Shown: positions 25,736 to 35,484, counted from the first letter of the stretch. The stretch is DNA of 64,000 nucleotides from Campylobacter concisus (GCF_002165775.1 NZ_NDYP01000007.1:1-64000), one strand, 5' to 3'. A program made the numbers and translations. Notes: generated from the sequence alone by a model not told the origin.

Positions 25736-26209
25736 ATGCTAACGCATTTAGATGAGAAAGATCGTCCAAAAATGGTCGATGTGAGCCCAAAAGATCCTAC
25801 AAAAAGAGTAGCAACTGCTAGCGGGATCATCAAGATGAGCAAAGAGGCCTTTAGAGCGATAAAAGAAAATACTGGCAAAAAAGGTCCAGTCATTCAAACA
25901 GCTGTCGTTGCTGCGATAATGGGTGCAAAAAAGACAAGCGAGCTAATCCCGATGTGCCATCCACTGGCTATTTTAGGTGTGGATTGTGATATCGAAGAGC
26001 TATCTGAAATTTGTGCTTTTAAGCTTTATGTGAGCGTAAAAATAGAGGGCAAAACAGGTGTTGAGATGGAGGCATTAACTGGCGTAAGCGTGGGACTTTT
26101 GACCATTTATGATATGGTAAAAGCTATAGATAAAAGCATGGAAATAAGTAATATCGTATTAGAGAGTAAAACAGGAGGAAAAAGTGGCGAGTATATGCGA
26201 TCTAAATAA
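25736..26209 (+). CDS. moaC: Cyclic pyranopterin monophosphate synthase
   Basis: A 157-residue MoaC, which converts the product of MoaA into cyclic pyranopterin monophosphate in molybdenum cofactor synthesis. Family marks: [16 protein letters not shown] at the start, ELIPMCHPL near residue 72 with the catalytic His, the [22 protein letters not shown] block near 105, and a C-terminal SKTGGKSG. Molybdenum cofactor is needed for formate dehydrogenase and periplasmic nitrate reductase in this group. It is the first gene of a short run with the DUF493 and coiled-coil genes. Confidence 0.97.
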   Translation: MLTHLDEKDRPKMVDVSPKDPTKRVATASGIIKMSKEAFRAIKENTGKKGPVIQTAVVAAIMGAKKTSELIPMCHPLAILGVDCDIEELSEICAFKLYVSVKIEGKTGVEMEALTGVSVGLLTIYDMVKAIDKSMEISNIVLESKTGGKSGEYMRSK

Positions 26210-26450
26210 CAAAAAAGCAAAAATTGATTACCCAACGCATTGGGAATACAAAATAATATTTGATGCTGATGTCAATGTAGAAGAAAAGGTAAAAGAGATA
26301 GTAAAAGATAGAGAATTTAAGCTAGTTTTTTCAAAATTTAGCAAAGATAAAAAGTACGCTAGCTATGACCTAGCCGTACTAGTTTTGAGCGAAGAAGAGA
26401 GGCTAGAGATATTTTCAGCACTAAAACACGAAGCAAAATACGTTTTATAA
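26184..26450 (+). CDS. HP0495/YbeD family (DUF493) protein
   Basis: An 88-residue cytosolic protein with the ferredoxin-like (ACT-like) alpha/beta fold of the YbeD family; the [14 protein letters not shown] strand and the C-terminal [11 protein letters not shown] are typical of the epsilonproteobacterial HP0495 group. The biochemical role is not established. The start is GTG, decided by AGGAGG at 26173-26178. It overlaps moaC by 26 bp in another frame, so translation is likely coupled. Confidence 0.88.
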   Translation: MASICDLNNKKAKIDYPTHWEYKIIFDADVNVEEKVKEIVKDREFKLVFSKFSKDKKYASYDLAVLVLSEEERLEIFSALKHEAKYVL

Positions 26451-26460
26451 GGTAAAAGAT

Positions 26461-27699
26461 ATGAATAATTTAGAACAAAATTTACATGATTATAAAAGCA
26501 GCGATGGCTTATTAATAAGTATAAAAGCTCTTTGCAATAACTTCTTTCAAGATGCTGCAAACAAAGATATAAATGCTTTGCCAGAAATTTTAAAGGCTAA
26601 AATGAATGAGCTTTATGACAAAATGAACAAAGAAGATCTTATAAATGCAAAAAATCTAAAAAGTGCCATGGAGGGAATAAATCAAGCCATTGTCGGTGCT
26701 GAAGAAAAGGCACTTTACGAGCTACTTGATAAAAAAGATGAGCTAAATCGTGCAATAGAAGCAAAACGTGAAGAGATAAAAAATAGGCTCAAAATTTCAT
26801 TTGAAGCAGCTGAAGAGGTCGTAAAAGATAGAAATTTTAGTGAAAAAGAGGAAATTTTAGAGCTTTTAAACAATGCGATCATTAGAGAAACAAGGCTTCT
26901 TGGTATCTTAAAAGAGAGTGCTCAAATCGCATTTTTAACAACTCTTGAAGGTGCAAAAGATGTCGAGGAAACAGCTGGTGCGATAGCTAAAAATATGACC
27001 TATGTTGCGATAATTGGAGGAGAGTTTAGCAAAGAGCGGATACTTGAAATTTCAAAAAATATCATCATAGCAGCGGCAAATTTAGCAGATGAGGGTCATA
27101 TTTTTGCAAAAGAGCTGATAAGTGGAGCGATAAGTGGCACAAGAGATGGCATTTTAAGAGCCATAGAAAAGCTTAAAGATGAGGCGAAATTTGCTCCAGA
27201 TGAGCTTAGGCTAAACTCACAACTACTAAACTTAAAAAATATTGATGAAGAATTTATAGCATTGCTTAGGGAACTTGAAAAAGAATTTGAAGGTGTAGCA
27301 AGAAATGAAATCGAAAATGTGATAAATAGCGAGCTAGATACAAACCTCGCAAAATTTAAACGCATTAGCGATCAAGCAAGAGAGCAGATCATTTCAAGGA
27401 TAGAAGAATTAAAGTCAAACGGCATGGTAAAGCTTATGAGCGAGGCAAATAATAAATTTGAAGCCTTAAAGCAAGAGCTAAATGACAAGAGTAAAAAGCT
27501 AAAACTAAATTTTGATACAAACGATAAAATCGAAGAGATCAAACAAGAGATCGCCAATCTTGAGAAGAAAGCCAATGAAAAATTTGAAGACATCAAACAA
27601 ATTGACATCAAATCAGAAGCCAAGAAATTTGGAGATAGGGCTTATCAAGCTGCAAAAGATCTATTAAATGTTATTAAAAAAGATAAAAAAGAGGATTAA
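26461..27699 (+). CDS. Long coiled-coil protein, 412 aa, unknown function
   Basis: Not recognised. The protein is almost wholly alpha-helical and very rich in Glu, Lys, Ala, Leu and Ile, with heptad stretches from about residue 60 to the end (for example the KEEILELLNNAIIRE and KIEEIKQEIANLEKKANEKFEDIKQ regions). There is no signal peptide and no membrane segment, although a central Gly/Ala/Ile-rich part near 155-235 (TAGAIAKNMTYVAIIGG) might pack against a membrane. It begins 10 bp after the DUF493 gene and ends before a strong terminator, so it is in the moaC transcript. A structural or scaffold role is conceivable, but nothing shows it. Confidence 0.75.
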   Translation: MNNLEQNLHDYKSSDGLLISIKALCNNFFQDAANKDINALPEILKAKMNELYDKMNKEDLINAKNLKSAMEGINQAIVGAEEKALYELLDKKDELNRAIEAKREEIKNRLKISFEAAEEVVKDRNFSEKEEILELLNNAIIRETRLLGILKESAQIAFLTTLEGAKDVEETAGAIAKNMTYVAIIGGEFSKERILEISKNIIIAAANLADEGHIFAKELISGAISGTRDGILRAIEKLKDEAKFAPDELRLNSQLLNLKNIDEEFIALLRELEKEFEGVARNEIENVINSELDTNLAKFKRISDQAREQIISRIEELKSNGMVKLMSEANNKFEALKQELNDKSKKLKLNFDTNDKIEEIKQEIANLEKKANEKFEDIKQIDIKSEAKKFGDRAYQAAKDLLNVIKKDKKED

Positions 27700-27754
27700 A
27701 TCACCAAGCTTATCTTGAAATTTTTCTTGAAAGATACTCACGCTAAATATTCTT

Positions 27755-27784
27755 GCCAAGTGTGAAATTTTTTTCACACTTGGC
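27755..27784. terminator. Bidirectional terminator, 13-bp stem
   Basis: GCCAAGTGTGAAA (27755-27767) and TTTCACACTTGGC (27772-27784) with a T4 loop, then TTTTACTTTTT on the plus strand. It lies between the convergent coiled-coil and uppP genes. Confidence 0.88.
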
Positions 27785-27807
27785 TTTTACTTTTTAAAGC
27801 TTTAAAA

Positions 27808-28602
27808 TCATAAAAATAGATAAAGCAAAAATACTCCCAAGATCAAGCGATAGATAACAAAAGGAAGCATCCTAATCCTTGAGATGATCCCCATAAATAG
27901 CTTAACGCAGAGATAAGCACTAACAGCACTTATGATGACGCCAAGGGCGATGTCACTCCATGGCAGAGCATTTGGGTCTTTTATGAGCTTGATGCTCTCA
28001 AGTCCACCGGCTAGGATGATGACTGGGATCGACATCAAAAATGAGAAATTCGCACTTCCCTTGTGGCTAAAACCTAAAAATAAGGCTGCCGTCATCGTTA
28101 TACCTGATCTTGAGACGCCAGGGATGAGCGCCACAGCTTGAGCAAGGCCGATAATAAGCGCAAATTTTATGGTCATTTCATATTCGCTTTTATTTGTCGA
28201 GCGAAGATCTGCAAAGTAAAGCGCTATGCCAAAGACGATCGTAGTAATAGCGATCACAATGCCGCTTCTTGCGTACTCTTCGATAACGTTGTTAAATAAA
28301 AGCCCAAAGATCCCAACTGGAATGGTGGCAAAGCCCACACACCAGACAAGCAAGCTATCGCCCACCATCTTTCTTTGTGCGATCGAGGCAAAAAAGTCAC
28401 GAAATAGCTTAAAAATCGTATCTTTAAAATAAAAAAGTATCGCACTTAACGTACCAACGTGTACTGCCACATCAAAGGCAAGACCTTGATCTGGCCAGCC
28501 AAGTAGCTTTGGCACCAAGATAAGATGAGCCGAGCTAGATATCGGCAAAAATTCGCTTATGCCTTGCACCAAGGCCAAAACAATAACATGAGAAATTTCC
28601 AT
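27808..28602 (-). CDS. uppP: Undecaprenyl-diphosphatase
   Basis: A 264-residue inner-membrane protein of the UppP/BacA phosphatase family with about eight hydrophobic helices. Signature parts: the N-terminal QGISEFLPISSSAHL region and PGVSRSGITMTAALFLG near residue 160, the two halves of the active site. It regenerates undecaprenyl phosphate, the lipid carrier for peptidoglycan and other surface glycans. It follows tkt by 57 bp, but the tkt terminator lies between them. Confidence 0.95.
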   Translation of the reverse strand: MEISHVIVLALVQGISEFLPISSSAHLILVPKLLGWPDQGLAFDVAVHVGTLSAILFYFKDTIFKLFRDFFASIAQRKMVGDSLLVWCVGFATIPVGIFGLLFNNVIEEYARSGIVIAITTIVFGIALYFADLRSTNKSEYEMTIKFALIIGLAQAVALIPGVSRSGITMTAALFLGFSHKGSANFSFLMSIPVIILAGGLESIKLIKDPNALPWSDIALGVIISAVSAYLCVKLFMGIISRIRMLPFVIYRLILGVFLLYLFL

Positions 28603-28631
28603 AAAATGCCTTTTTTGATTTTAGATTGCAG

Positions 28632-28651
28632 TTGGGGATTTTACTCCCCAA
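28632..28651 (-). terminator. tkt terminator
   Basis: TTGGGGA (28632-28638) and TCCCCAA (28645-28651) with a 6-nt loop, 9 bp beyond the tkt stop on the minus strand. Confidence 0.6.
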
Positions 28652-28659
28652 GATTAAAT

Positions 28660-30570
28660 TTATATGATTTCGCTAGCGAAATTTGCAAGTTTTTGCGGAG
28701 TAAATCCAAAGTGATCAAATAGCTCGTTCGCCTTGCCACTAGCGCCAAAGCTATTCATACCATAAACTGCGTCGGCAAATTTATACCACTCATAGCCAGT
28801 TGCAGCTTCAACTGCGATGATGGTTGTATTTTTATCTAAAATTTTAGCCACGTATTCATCTGGCTGCTCGCAAAGTAGGTCAAAACAAGGAGCTGACACG
28901 ACGTTTGTGCCGATACCTTGCTCAGCTAGAAGTGCGGCTGCTTTTACGCAAAGTGAGACCTCGCTACCGCTTGCTATAAATGTTATCTTTGCATCTTTTG
29001 CCGAGCTTAACAGATATGCGCCGTTACTAACCTCGCCAAATTCGCCTTTTGCAAGTGGGTCAAGCCCTTGACGGCTAAGCACAAAGGCACTTGGAGCGTT
29101 TAAATTTAGAGCCACTTGCCAGCTAGCTGAGTTTTCGTTGCCATCAGCTGGGCGGAAAGTGTAGAAATTTGGCATCGCTCTAAATGTGCTAAGCTGCTCG
29201 ATAGGTTGATGTGTCGGACCATCTTCGCCAACGCCGATGCTATCGTGTGTGAAGACAAAAAAGTGTTTTATAGCCATTAGCGCTGCTATCCTCGCACTTG
29301 GCTTTAGATAGTCGCTAAAGATGAAAAATGTCGCTGAAAATGGCAAGAAAAGGCCGTATCTTGAGATGCCATTGTTGATAGCTGCCATGGCATGCTCTCT
29401 GATGCCGTAGTGGATATTTTTGCCATTTGGGAAGTCGCCCATACCCTTTAGCTCAGTCTTATTTGAAGGAGCTAAGTCAGCACTACCACCGATAAAGCCA
29501 GGTAGTTTTTTAGCTATCTCATTTAAAATGACGTGGTTTGTATCTCTTGTGGCTAGCTTTTTGTCGCTAAAGTCTGGAAATTCGATCTTGCTAAAGTCTG
29601 GATTAAGAAGTGAGTTTAGTAAATTTTTACCTTCAATGCTTAGTGCCTCAACCTTTTTGTTCCACATCGCTTCTTCTAAATCGCCCTTTTCTACCGCACC
29701 TCTAAATCTTAAAAGCACGTCCTCGTCAATGGCAAATTTCTTCTCAGGGTCAAAGCCAGCTGCAGCCTTTGCCTTTTTGATGATCTCTTCGCCAAGTGGT
29801 GCGCCGTGGCTGTGGTGACTTCCTTCAAGTTCCATTGCACCACGTGCTATACGTGTGTTTGAGATGATAAGATATGGCGACTCTTTCTCGTTTGCTTGCT
29901 CAAGTGCAAATTCGATCTGATCGTAGTCGTGTCCATCGATACGAGCGACCTCCCAGCCCTGTGCCTCAAACCTCGCTTTTACATCCTCACTAAATGCGAT
30001 CGCTGTGTCGCCCTCGATCGTAATGTTGTTTGAGTCGTAGATGAGCACAAGGTTGTCCAGTCTTAAATTTCCGGCTACCGAACATGCCTCATAGCTTATA
30101 CCCTCTTCTAGGTCGCCGTCGCCGCAAAGGCAGTAAATTTTATGATCGATTATTTTATTGTCTGGTTCATTTAGAACGTTTGCAGCGTATTTTTCTGCCA
30201 TGGCTAGGCCGACTGCATTTGCTACGCCTTGACCAAGCGGGCCAGTAGCAACCTCAACGCCTGGAGTGTGAATTTCTGGGTGACCTGGAGTATTTGAGCC
30301 AAGTTGGCGAAAATTTTTAAGCTCATCTAGGCTTAGATCGTAGCCGCTTAGGTGCAAAAAACTATAGACCAAACTTGACGCGTGACCGCCGCTAAAAACT
30401 AGCCTATCTCTATTTAACCATTTTGGATTTTTTGGATTGTGTTTTAAAAAGTTGCTTAAAACCACCATGATATCAGCTAGGCCCATAGGAGCACCTGGGT
30501 GTCCGCTGTTAGCGTTTTGCACCATATCAGCGCACAAAAATCTTATAGTATCGGCTTGTTTTTTTAGCAT
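28660..30570 (-). CDS. tkt: Transketolase
   Basis: A 636-residue thiamine-diphosphate enzyme of the non-oxidative pentose phosphate pathway. Visible marks: NSGHPGAPMG near residue 17, the thiamine-binding GDGDLEEGISYEA near 150 with the GDG...N pattern, the PYR-domain GGSADLAPSNKT and YGIREHAM motifs, and the HDSIGVGEDGPTHQP loop near 440. It is slightly shorter than the E. coli enzyme, mostly in loops. The reading frame is complete. In Campylobacter it is needed for ribose and aromatic precursor supply, as a complete glycolytic route is lacking. Confidence 0.96.
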   Translation of the reverse strand: MLKKQADTIRFLCADMVQNANSGHPGAPMGLADIMVVLSNFLKHNPKNPKWLNRDRLVFSGGHASSLVYSFLHLSGYDLSLDELKNFRQLGSNTPGHPEIHTPGVEVATGPLGQGVANAVGLAMAEKYAANVLNEPDNKIIDHKIYCLCGDGDLEEGISYEACSVAGNLRLDNLVLIYDSNNITIEGDTAIAFSEDVKARFEAQGWEVARIDGHDYDQIEFALEQANEKESPYLIISNTRIARGAMELEGSHHSHGAPLGEEIIKKAKAAAGFDPEKKFAIDEDVLLRFRGAVEKGDLEEAMWNKKVEALSIEGKNLLNSLLNPDFSKIEFPDFSDKKLATRDTNHVILNEIAKKLPGFIGGSADLAPSNKTELKGMGDFPNGKNIHYGIREHAMAAINNGISRYGLFLPFSATFFIFSDYLKPSARIAALMAIKHFFVFTHDSIGVGEDGPTHQPIEQLSTFRAMPNFYTFRPADGNENSASWQVALNLNAPSAFVLSRQGLDPLAKGEFGEVSNGAYLLSSAKDAKITFIASGSEVSLCVKAAALLAEQGIGTNVVSAPCFDLLCEQPDEYVAKILDKNTTIIAVEAATGYEWYKFADAVYGMNSFGASGKANELFDHFGFTPQKLANFASEII

Positions 30571-30682
30571 ATGATCTCCTTTTATTGCGCCAGATTATAC
30601 AAAAAAGTGATTAAAACTTGCCTTGCATTTTTGTCCAAAATGTCTAAAAAGTGATATAAATTTTGTAAATTTTTAGTAGTAA

Positions 30683-30706
30683 AAAAGCTAGAAATTTCTA
30701 GCTTTT
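30683..30706. terminator. Palindromic terminator after ispA
   Basis: AAAAGCTAGAAA (30683-30694) directly followed by TTTCTAGCTTTT (30695-30706): a perfect 24-bp palindrome that overlaps the ispA stop codon. Confidence 0.65.
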
Positions 30707-31604
30707 ATCTAAGGTGTTTATCCGTAAGCTCTAAGATCATCTTAGCTATACTGGTATCTATCTGATTTAGTGCCTCTTCTATCTCGCAAATAAGCTCATC
30801 TTTTTTCTTTTTAGCGCCCTCAAGGCCAAGTAAATTTGTAAATGAGTTTTTAGCTAAGTCGTTATGCACAGGCTTTCCAGCGACCACTTCGTCGCTTGTA
30901 AGATCGATGATGTCGTCTTGTATCTGAAAAGCGAGCCCAAGTTTTAAGCCGATATCATAAATTTTCTCACACTCTATTTCGCTTAAATTTACTATCACAG
31001 CACCCATTTTTAGGCTAGCGGCGATCAGCTTTGCGGTTTTGTGGATGTGTAAAAATACTAGCTCATCAAGGTTTAGCATCTTGCCAGAGAGTCCAAATTT
31101 AGCCTTTACCCTTTTGATGTCCTCTTTGTTTGTATTTTCAAAAAAACAATCAAGCGCCTGACCTAGCACCATGCCACTAACGCCAGCATTTTCGCTTAAA
31201 ATTTCTACGCATTTTATACGCGTCTCAGCTGGTAAATCAGCACGTGAAATTTCATAAAAAGCGTGCGTATTTAGCGCATCTCCTGCAAGTATCGCAGTCG
31301 TCTCGTCGTAGGTTACGTGAAGTGTTGGCGTGCCGCGTCTTAGGCTTGCGTCGTCCATTGAAGGCAAGTCATCATGAATGAGCGAATAAGTGTGCATCAT
31401 CTCAAGGCCCAAAGCCACTCTCATCGCCTTTTGCGTGAGGCTTTTATCGACGTTTTCGACCACACCAAGAAGCAAAAGCGCCCTAAAGTGCTTGCCTCCA
31501 GCCTTTAGCATCACCCCAAGCGCCTCCTCGTAGTAAGGATGAAAGCTAGGCGCCTTTGGCAAATTTGCATTTAGAAATTTTACGAAGTCCTCAAGTAGGC
31601 TCAT
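30705..31604 (-). CDS. ispA: Polyprenyl (farnesyl/geranyl-type) diphosphate synthase
   Basis: A 299-residue trans-prenyltransferase. The first Asp-rich motif DDLPSMDDASLRRG (near residue 85) and the second DDIIDLTSD (near 227) bind Mg-diphosphate; the GGKHFRALLLLG segment near 35 binds isopentenyl diphosphate. The product chain is most likely C15, judged by similarity to IspA. It is the last gene of a compact run and overlaps the PDZ-protein gene by 4 bp. Confidence 0.92.
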   Translation of the reverse strand: MSLLEDFVKFLNANLPKAPSFHPYYEEALGVMLKAGGKHFRALLLLGVVENVDKSLTQKAMRVALGLEMMHTYSLIHDDLPSMDDASLRRGTPTLHVTYDETTAILAGDALNTHAFYEISRADLPAETRIKCVEILSENAGVSGMVLGQALDCFFENTNKEDIKRVKAKFGLSGKMLNLDELVFLHIHKTAKLIAASLKMGAVIVNLSEIECEKIYDIGLKLGLAFQIQDDIIDLTSDEVVAGKPVHNDLAKNSFTNLLGLEGAKKKKDELICEIEEALNQIDTSIAKMILELTDKHLR

Positions 31605-32710
31605 TTTGGCACTCTTGCAAAGAACTGAAAGTCGTTTCTAGTAAATAAAAGTACGAAATTTTGCAGGTCGCTTATCTTTTCTAAAAGCTCCTCGCGGCTA
31701 TTCACACTCTCTTTGTTGTAGCCTAAAATTTTATCGCCGGTCTTGATACCAAAGATGTCGGCATTTGACTTTGGCTCGACCTTAGTAACGACTAAATTTT
31801 TATCAACCGTGATACCATAATCCACCAAAACTTTATCATCTAACAAGCTCTCAGGCGACTTTGGCATGACATTTAAATTTGGCAGATCAAGGCTTGAAGG
31901 GGCGTCAATGTCGAGGCTTTGGTTAAATTTCACATCCCCGCTTACTGGCACTTGAAAGAGTAGCTCTTGCCTATCACGCTTCACGATGATGTCCAGTTTT
32001 GCACCCTTTGGAGCAAAAAGTACCATCTCATTTAGCTCTCTTAAACTCTTTGGTTTTATGCCATTTATCGTAACAAGCTCATCATCTACCATCATCATCT
32101 TGCCGCGGCCCAGTGGATCAACAAGACCCACAAAAAATTTATCCTCTTTTTGCAAGAATTTCACGCCGATATCGCCGTAATATACGTCATCGTAAGATAC
32201 AAAGTGCTTTAAATAGCGGTTTGGTATAAATTTATCAGCTCCAACAGCTATGCCTATCATCTTACAACAAGGCGTGTTTATCTCGCCAGTCGCGTTATAC
32301 TCGAAGCTTAGCGTGTCAAAGTCGCCTAAATTTTGCCCCAAAGACTTGATGTGACCCATGACGGTGTTGTTAGAGTCGTTTAAGATGCCAACCCAAGTGC
32401 TCTTTTTGATGCGCTCCTCGTTGGTCTCATCAGCCATCACAACAGGGCTTAACTCCTTGCTAGAGCGCACTAAGAAAAGCTGCAAATACGGGTCAAATTT
32501 GACATATTCTCCAAGCGGGGCTCCGTCACTTTTTGGCACTGCGATCAAATTTTTAGTGATAGCCACGCCAAAGTGTTTATTTACTGAGACGATTGAGTTT
32601 TTGTTCTTTTCAAAGCAGGCGTTAAAGTCCTCTTGCGTAGGCCTAGGATCGGCGTTTAGGCAAAGTGCTGTTAGCAAAAATGCAAGGGCAAATTTATATT
32701 TTAGTCTCAT
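31601..32710 (-). CDS. Exported PDZ-domain protein
   Basis: A 369-residue protein with a signal peptide (KFALAFLLTALCLNA). No serine-protease triad motif (such as GNSGGP) is seen, although the middle part may be a degenerate protease-like beta domain. Two PDZ-like segments are visible: MMVDDELVTINGIKPKSLRE near residue 210 and SNADIFGIKTGDKILGYN near 315. A CC pair occurs in NTPCCKMIG. It overlaps both ispA and ybaB by 4 bp. The function is unknown; a periplasmic scaffold or chaperone is a guess. Confidence 0.8.
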   Translation of the reverse strand: MRLKYKFALAFLLTALCLNADPRPTQEDFNACFEKNKNSIVSVNKHFGVAITKNLIAVPKSDGAPLGEYVKFDPYLQLFLVRSSKELSPVVMADETNEERIKKSTWVGILNDSNNTVMGHIKSLGQNLGDFDTLSFEYNATGEINTPCCKMIGIAVGADKFIPNRYLKHFVSYDDVYYGDIGVKFLQKEDKFFVGLVDPLGRGKMMMVDDELVTINGIKPKSLRELNEMVLFAPKGAKLDIIVKRDRQELLFQVPVSGDVKFNQSLDIDAPSSLDLPNLNVMPKSPESLLDDKVLVDYGITVDKNLVVTKVEPKSNADIFGIKTGDKILGYNKESVNSREELLEKISDLQNFVLLFTRNDFQFFARVPK

Positions 32711-33021
32711 TTTATCCCCATCGAAGCAAGGCCGCCAAGCATCCTTGAAGCAGTGTTTTTCTTATCAGCCTCAACTGACTTTAGCACGTCATTTACGGCG
32801 CTTATTAGTAAAATTTGCATACTCTCTTTATCTTCAAGCAAGCTATCATCTATGCTGATATCAAGTATCTCGCCGCTTCCGTTTGCTCTCACGCTTACAA
32901 GTCCGCCACCACTTTTTGCTCCAAATTCTTTATTTTTGCTCTCTTCTTCTATCTGCTTGGCCTGTCTTTGCACATCCTCAAGCATCTGCCCCATCTTTGA
33001 AAAGTCAAATCCCTCAAACAT
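32707..33021 (-). CDS. YbaB/EbfC nucleoid-associated protein
   Basis: A 104-residue homodimeric DNA-binding protein of the YbaB/EbfC family. The start MFEGFDFSKMGQMLEDVQ, the helical arm with KQIEEESKNKEF and the strand VRANGSGEILDISIDDSL are typical. It probably binds DNA with little sequence preference. It lies 3 bp after panD and overlaps the PDZ gene by 4 bp. Confidence 0.93.
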   Translation of the reverse strand: MFEGFDFSKMGQMLEDVQRQAKQIEEESKNKEFGAKSGGGLVSVRANGSGEILDISIDDSLLEDKESMQILLISAVNDVLKSVEADKKNTASRMLGGLASMGIK

Positions 33022-33024
33022 CGC

Positions 33025-33372
33025 CTACTCCTTTATGATCTCGTTTTTGTTATTTACATGTACGATGGTTGGTTTAAATTTCTTAGCCTTCTTAAATTTC
33101 ATACTAGCGTATGCCACGATGATGACCACGTCTCCCACGCAAACCTTTCTAGCAGCTGCGCCGTTTAGGCAAATTTCGCCTTTTTTGCCTTTTATCACGT
33201 AGGTGGCAAATCTCTCGCCGTTGTTTACGTCTAAAATTTCTACCTTTTGATTTTCTATCAAATTTGCGGCCTTTATAAGCTCCTCGCCGATGCTGATCGA
33301 GCCAACGTAGTTTAAATTTGCGTCTGTTACGACAGCTCTGTGGATCTTACTAGCTAAAATTTCTATATTCAT
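33025..33372 (-). CDS. panD: Aspartate 1-decarboxylase
   Basis: A 115-residue pyruvoyl enzyme that makes beta-alanine for pantothenate and coenzyme A. The self-cleavage pair Gly24-Ser25 lies in NYVGSISIG, with Lys9 and Tyr22 in place; [10 protein letters not shown] and [13 protein letters not shown] follow as usual. It lies 2 bp after murE and 3 bp before ybaB. Confidence 0.97.
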   Translation of the reverse strand: MNIEILASKIHRAVVTDANLNYVGSISIGEELIKAANLIENQKVEILDVNNGERFATYVIKGKKGEICLNGAAARKVCVGDVVIIVAYASMKFKKAKKFKPTIVHVNNKNEIIKE

Positions 33373-33374
33373 TT

Positions 33375-34658
33375 TTACCTCTTTAAAAGTTCAATTACCA
33401 CTTCTTTATCACTAAATGGATGTTTGACGCCCTTTATCTCTTGATATGGCTCGTCGCCTTTGCCAAGTATGACAAGCGCCCAGCCGGGTTCTAGCTTGCT
33501 GATAGCCAGTGCGATCGCCTCTTTGCGGTTGGCGTTTCGTATCAAATTTTCATTTTGGCTCATGCCAGCGCAAATTTCATCTATTATGCTCTCTGACTCT
33601 TCGCTTCTTGGATTGTCACTTGTAACGATGCAAATTCTTGCGTATTTTTGGGCGATCGCTCCCATTTTTGGGCGCTTTGTCCTATCCCTGTCACCGCCTG
33701 CGCCAAAGACCGCGATCAAATTTAGATGCCTAAGTGAGTTTAGTACCTTTTCGATGCCATCAGGCGTATGAGCAAAATCCACAATGACTAGCGGATCAGC
33801 GCTAACGACCTCCATCCTGCCGCTAACCCCTTTAAATTTACTTATCGCCTTTGAAAGTGCGACTGTATCTGGTCGCTCTAGCAAGCAAACGGCGCCAAGA
33901 GCGGCGATTAGGTTATAAAGATTAAACTCGCCTTGAAGGCTTGAGTCTATCTCCACATCGCCATTTGGCGTCTTGATAACTGCGTCTATGCCGTCCTTTA
34001 GCCCATAAACTATCGGCGCAAAGCTAGCTGGCTTTTTGATCGCGTACGTGTAGGCGTTTTTTGGGTTAAATTTAACTCCGCCATCGTCAATGTTTATGAG
34101 CTTCACGCTCTCATCGTCAAAAAAGCTTGATTTTACTCTAGCATACTCCTCCATGCTCTTGTGGTAGTCGAGATGGTCTTGAGTCAAATTTGTAAAAATT
34201 TTTAGAGCAAATTTCAAGCTCTCTATACGCTTTTGAGCTATCGCGTGTGAGCTAACCTCCATCACGAAGTACTCGCAGCCTTGCTCGCTAGCTGCTTTGA
34301 GGTAAGAAAGCGTCTTTAAAATGGCACTCGTCGTAAGCGCCTTGTCATCTATCTGCTTGCCCTCTACAAATGCCCCTCTTGTGCCACTTAAGCCGCATTT
34401 TTTGCCTAAGTTTCGCAAAGTCTCATAGATAGCCGCAGCCGTTGTGGTCTTGCCATTTGTGCCAGTGATGCCAACTATCTTTAAGCTTTCATCGATTTTT
34501 AAAAGCTTCTTGCACTCTTCAAGGCTGATTATCTTTGCACCATTTTTTACCGCTGCCTCCGCAAATTTTGCGTTTGCAGCAGTTTGCACGAAAAATGAGC
34601 CATTTTCACACTCGTTTGAGTCATCTGTTATGAAGCTATTTTCTACTGATATTTTCAT
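33375..34658 (-). CDS. murE: UDP-MurNAc-tripeptide (meso-DAP) ligase
   Basis: A 427-residue Mur ligase that adds meso-diaminopimelate to UDP-MurNAc-L-Ala-D-Glu. P-loop [11 protein letters not shown] near residue 63, the [10 protein letters not shown] segment near 145, KxxFF near 175, and the DAP-selective DNPR in [10 protein letters not shown] near 345. It is shorter than E. coli MurE (about 495), mainly in the N-terminal domain, as is common in epsilonproteobacteria. Its start lies inside the upstream TPR-like gene (23-bp overlap). Confidence 0.95.
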   Translation of the reverse strand: MKISVENSFITDDSNECENGSFFVQTAANAKFAEAAVKNGAKIISLEECKKLLKIDESLKIVGITGTNGKTTTAAAIYETLRNLGKKCGLSGTRGAFVEGKQIDDKALTTSAILKTLSYLKAASEQGCEYFVMEVSSHAIAQKRIESLKFALKIFTNLTQDHLDYHKSMEEYARVKSSFFDDESVKLINIDDGGVKFNPKNAYTYAIKKPASFAPIVYGLKDGIDAVIKTPNGDVEIDSSLQGEFNLYNLIAALGAVCLLERPDTVALSKAISKFKGVSGRMEVVSADPLVIVDFAHTPDGIEKVLNSLRHLNLIAVFGAGGDRDRTKRPKMGAIAQKYARICIVTSDNPRSEESESIIDEICAGMSQNENLIRNANRKEAIALAISKLEPGWALVILGKGDEPYQEIKGVKHPFSDKEVVIELLKR

Positions 34659-35196
34659 TGTTTTGTCTTTTTTGTATCTCTCTAAAAAGCTGATCTATGC
34701 GCTCATCACCGCCAAACATCACCGCCGCACTCTCAAGATAGTTTATACTCATTTCGATGAAGTCATTTTTTATCAAATTTCCCAAAAATTCTAAAAAATC
34801 ATCTTTGTTTGAGATCATTACCTTGGTTGAGAACATGATATTTTCAAAGACCTTTTTGAAGCTGCCGTCCTTATAAACAGCCCTTTTAAAGTCCTCGTAG
34901 CTTATCGCGTCTTGCTCTTCAAAGTACTCGCTCTCCTCGTCTCTAGACTCTAAAATTTTTAAAATTTCCTCCACGCCCTCGTCGTCCTCGCCAGCTCTTA
35001 CCTTAGCCATGTAGTAGTCAAACAAGAGCTTTGCTTCCTCTGCATTTTTCTCGCCAAGGGAGCAAATTTGTATCAAAAATAGTAAATTCTTATCCTGTGT
35101 CTTTTCGTAAGCTAGAGAGAAGTAAAAGATCGCTTCTTTAAATTTTGAGCGTTTAAAGTGTTTAATGCCTATTTTTTTATAATCTATCAATGTCAA
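34636..35196 (-). CDS. TPR-like hypothetical protein, 186 aa
   Basis: The N-terminal KHFKRSKFKEAIFYFSLAYE followed by LLFLIQICSLGEKNAEEAKLLF forms TPR-like helix pairs; the rest is acidic and helical. There is no signal peptide. The gene overlaps the NifU-like gene by 20 bp upstream and murE by 23 bp downstream, which supports tight co-translation. The function is unknown. Confidence 0.82.
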   Translation of the reverse strand: MTLIDYKKIGIKHFKRSKFKEAIFYFSLAYEKTQDKNLLFLIQICSLGEKNAEEAKLLFDYYMAKVRAGEDDEGVEEILKILESRDEESEYFEEQDAISYEDFKRAVYKDGSFKKVFENIMFSTKVMISNKDDFLEFLGNLIKNDFIEMSINYLESAAVMFGGDERIDQLFREIQKRQNNENISRK

Positions 35197-35452
35197 ATTC
35201 CTCGCCGATCGGGATATTTACGACCTCAAGCTCTGGGTGAATATCCATACGAAGTTGTCTTTCGAGTCCATATTTTAGTGTAGTTGTGCTAGCTGCACAT
35301 CCATGACAATGTCCTGTGAGTCTTACGTAAATTTTGCCGTTTTTTATGCCAAGTAGCTCCATGCCACCGCCATCATTTTCAAGCATTGGTAATACCTTTT
35401 GCAAACTCGCACTGACTGGTTTTAAAAGTTCTTCATCGCTAAATGGGATCAT
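35177..35452 (-). CDS. NifU C-terminal-domain iron-sulfur scaffold
   Basis: A 91-residue protein with a single Nfu domain. The motif GHCHGCAAST holds the CxxC pair that binds a transient [4Fe-4S] cluster; ENDGGGMELLGI precedes it. Such small NifU-like proteins act as carriers in cluster assembly alongside the main NifS/NifU pair of this group. It is the first gene of the run that reaches ispA, with a TATAAT box at 35479. Confidence 0.93.
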   Translation of the reverse strand: MIPFSDEELLKPVSASLQKVLPMLENDGGGMELLGIKNGKIYVRLTGHCHGCAASTTTLKYGLERQLRMDIHPELEVVNIPIGEEFDIDRL

Positions 35453-35478
35453 ATTTTTTCCTATTAAATTTTTGGGCT

Positions 35479-35484
35479 ATTATA
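35479..35484 (-). promoter_or_regulatory. -10 box for the NifU-murE-ispA run
   Basis: Minus-strand TATAAT in TTGCTATAATAGCCC, 27 bp upstream of the first ATG. Confidence 0.55.
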
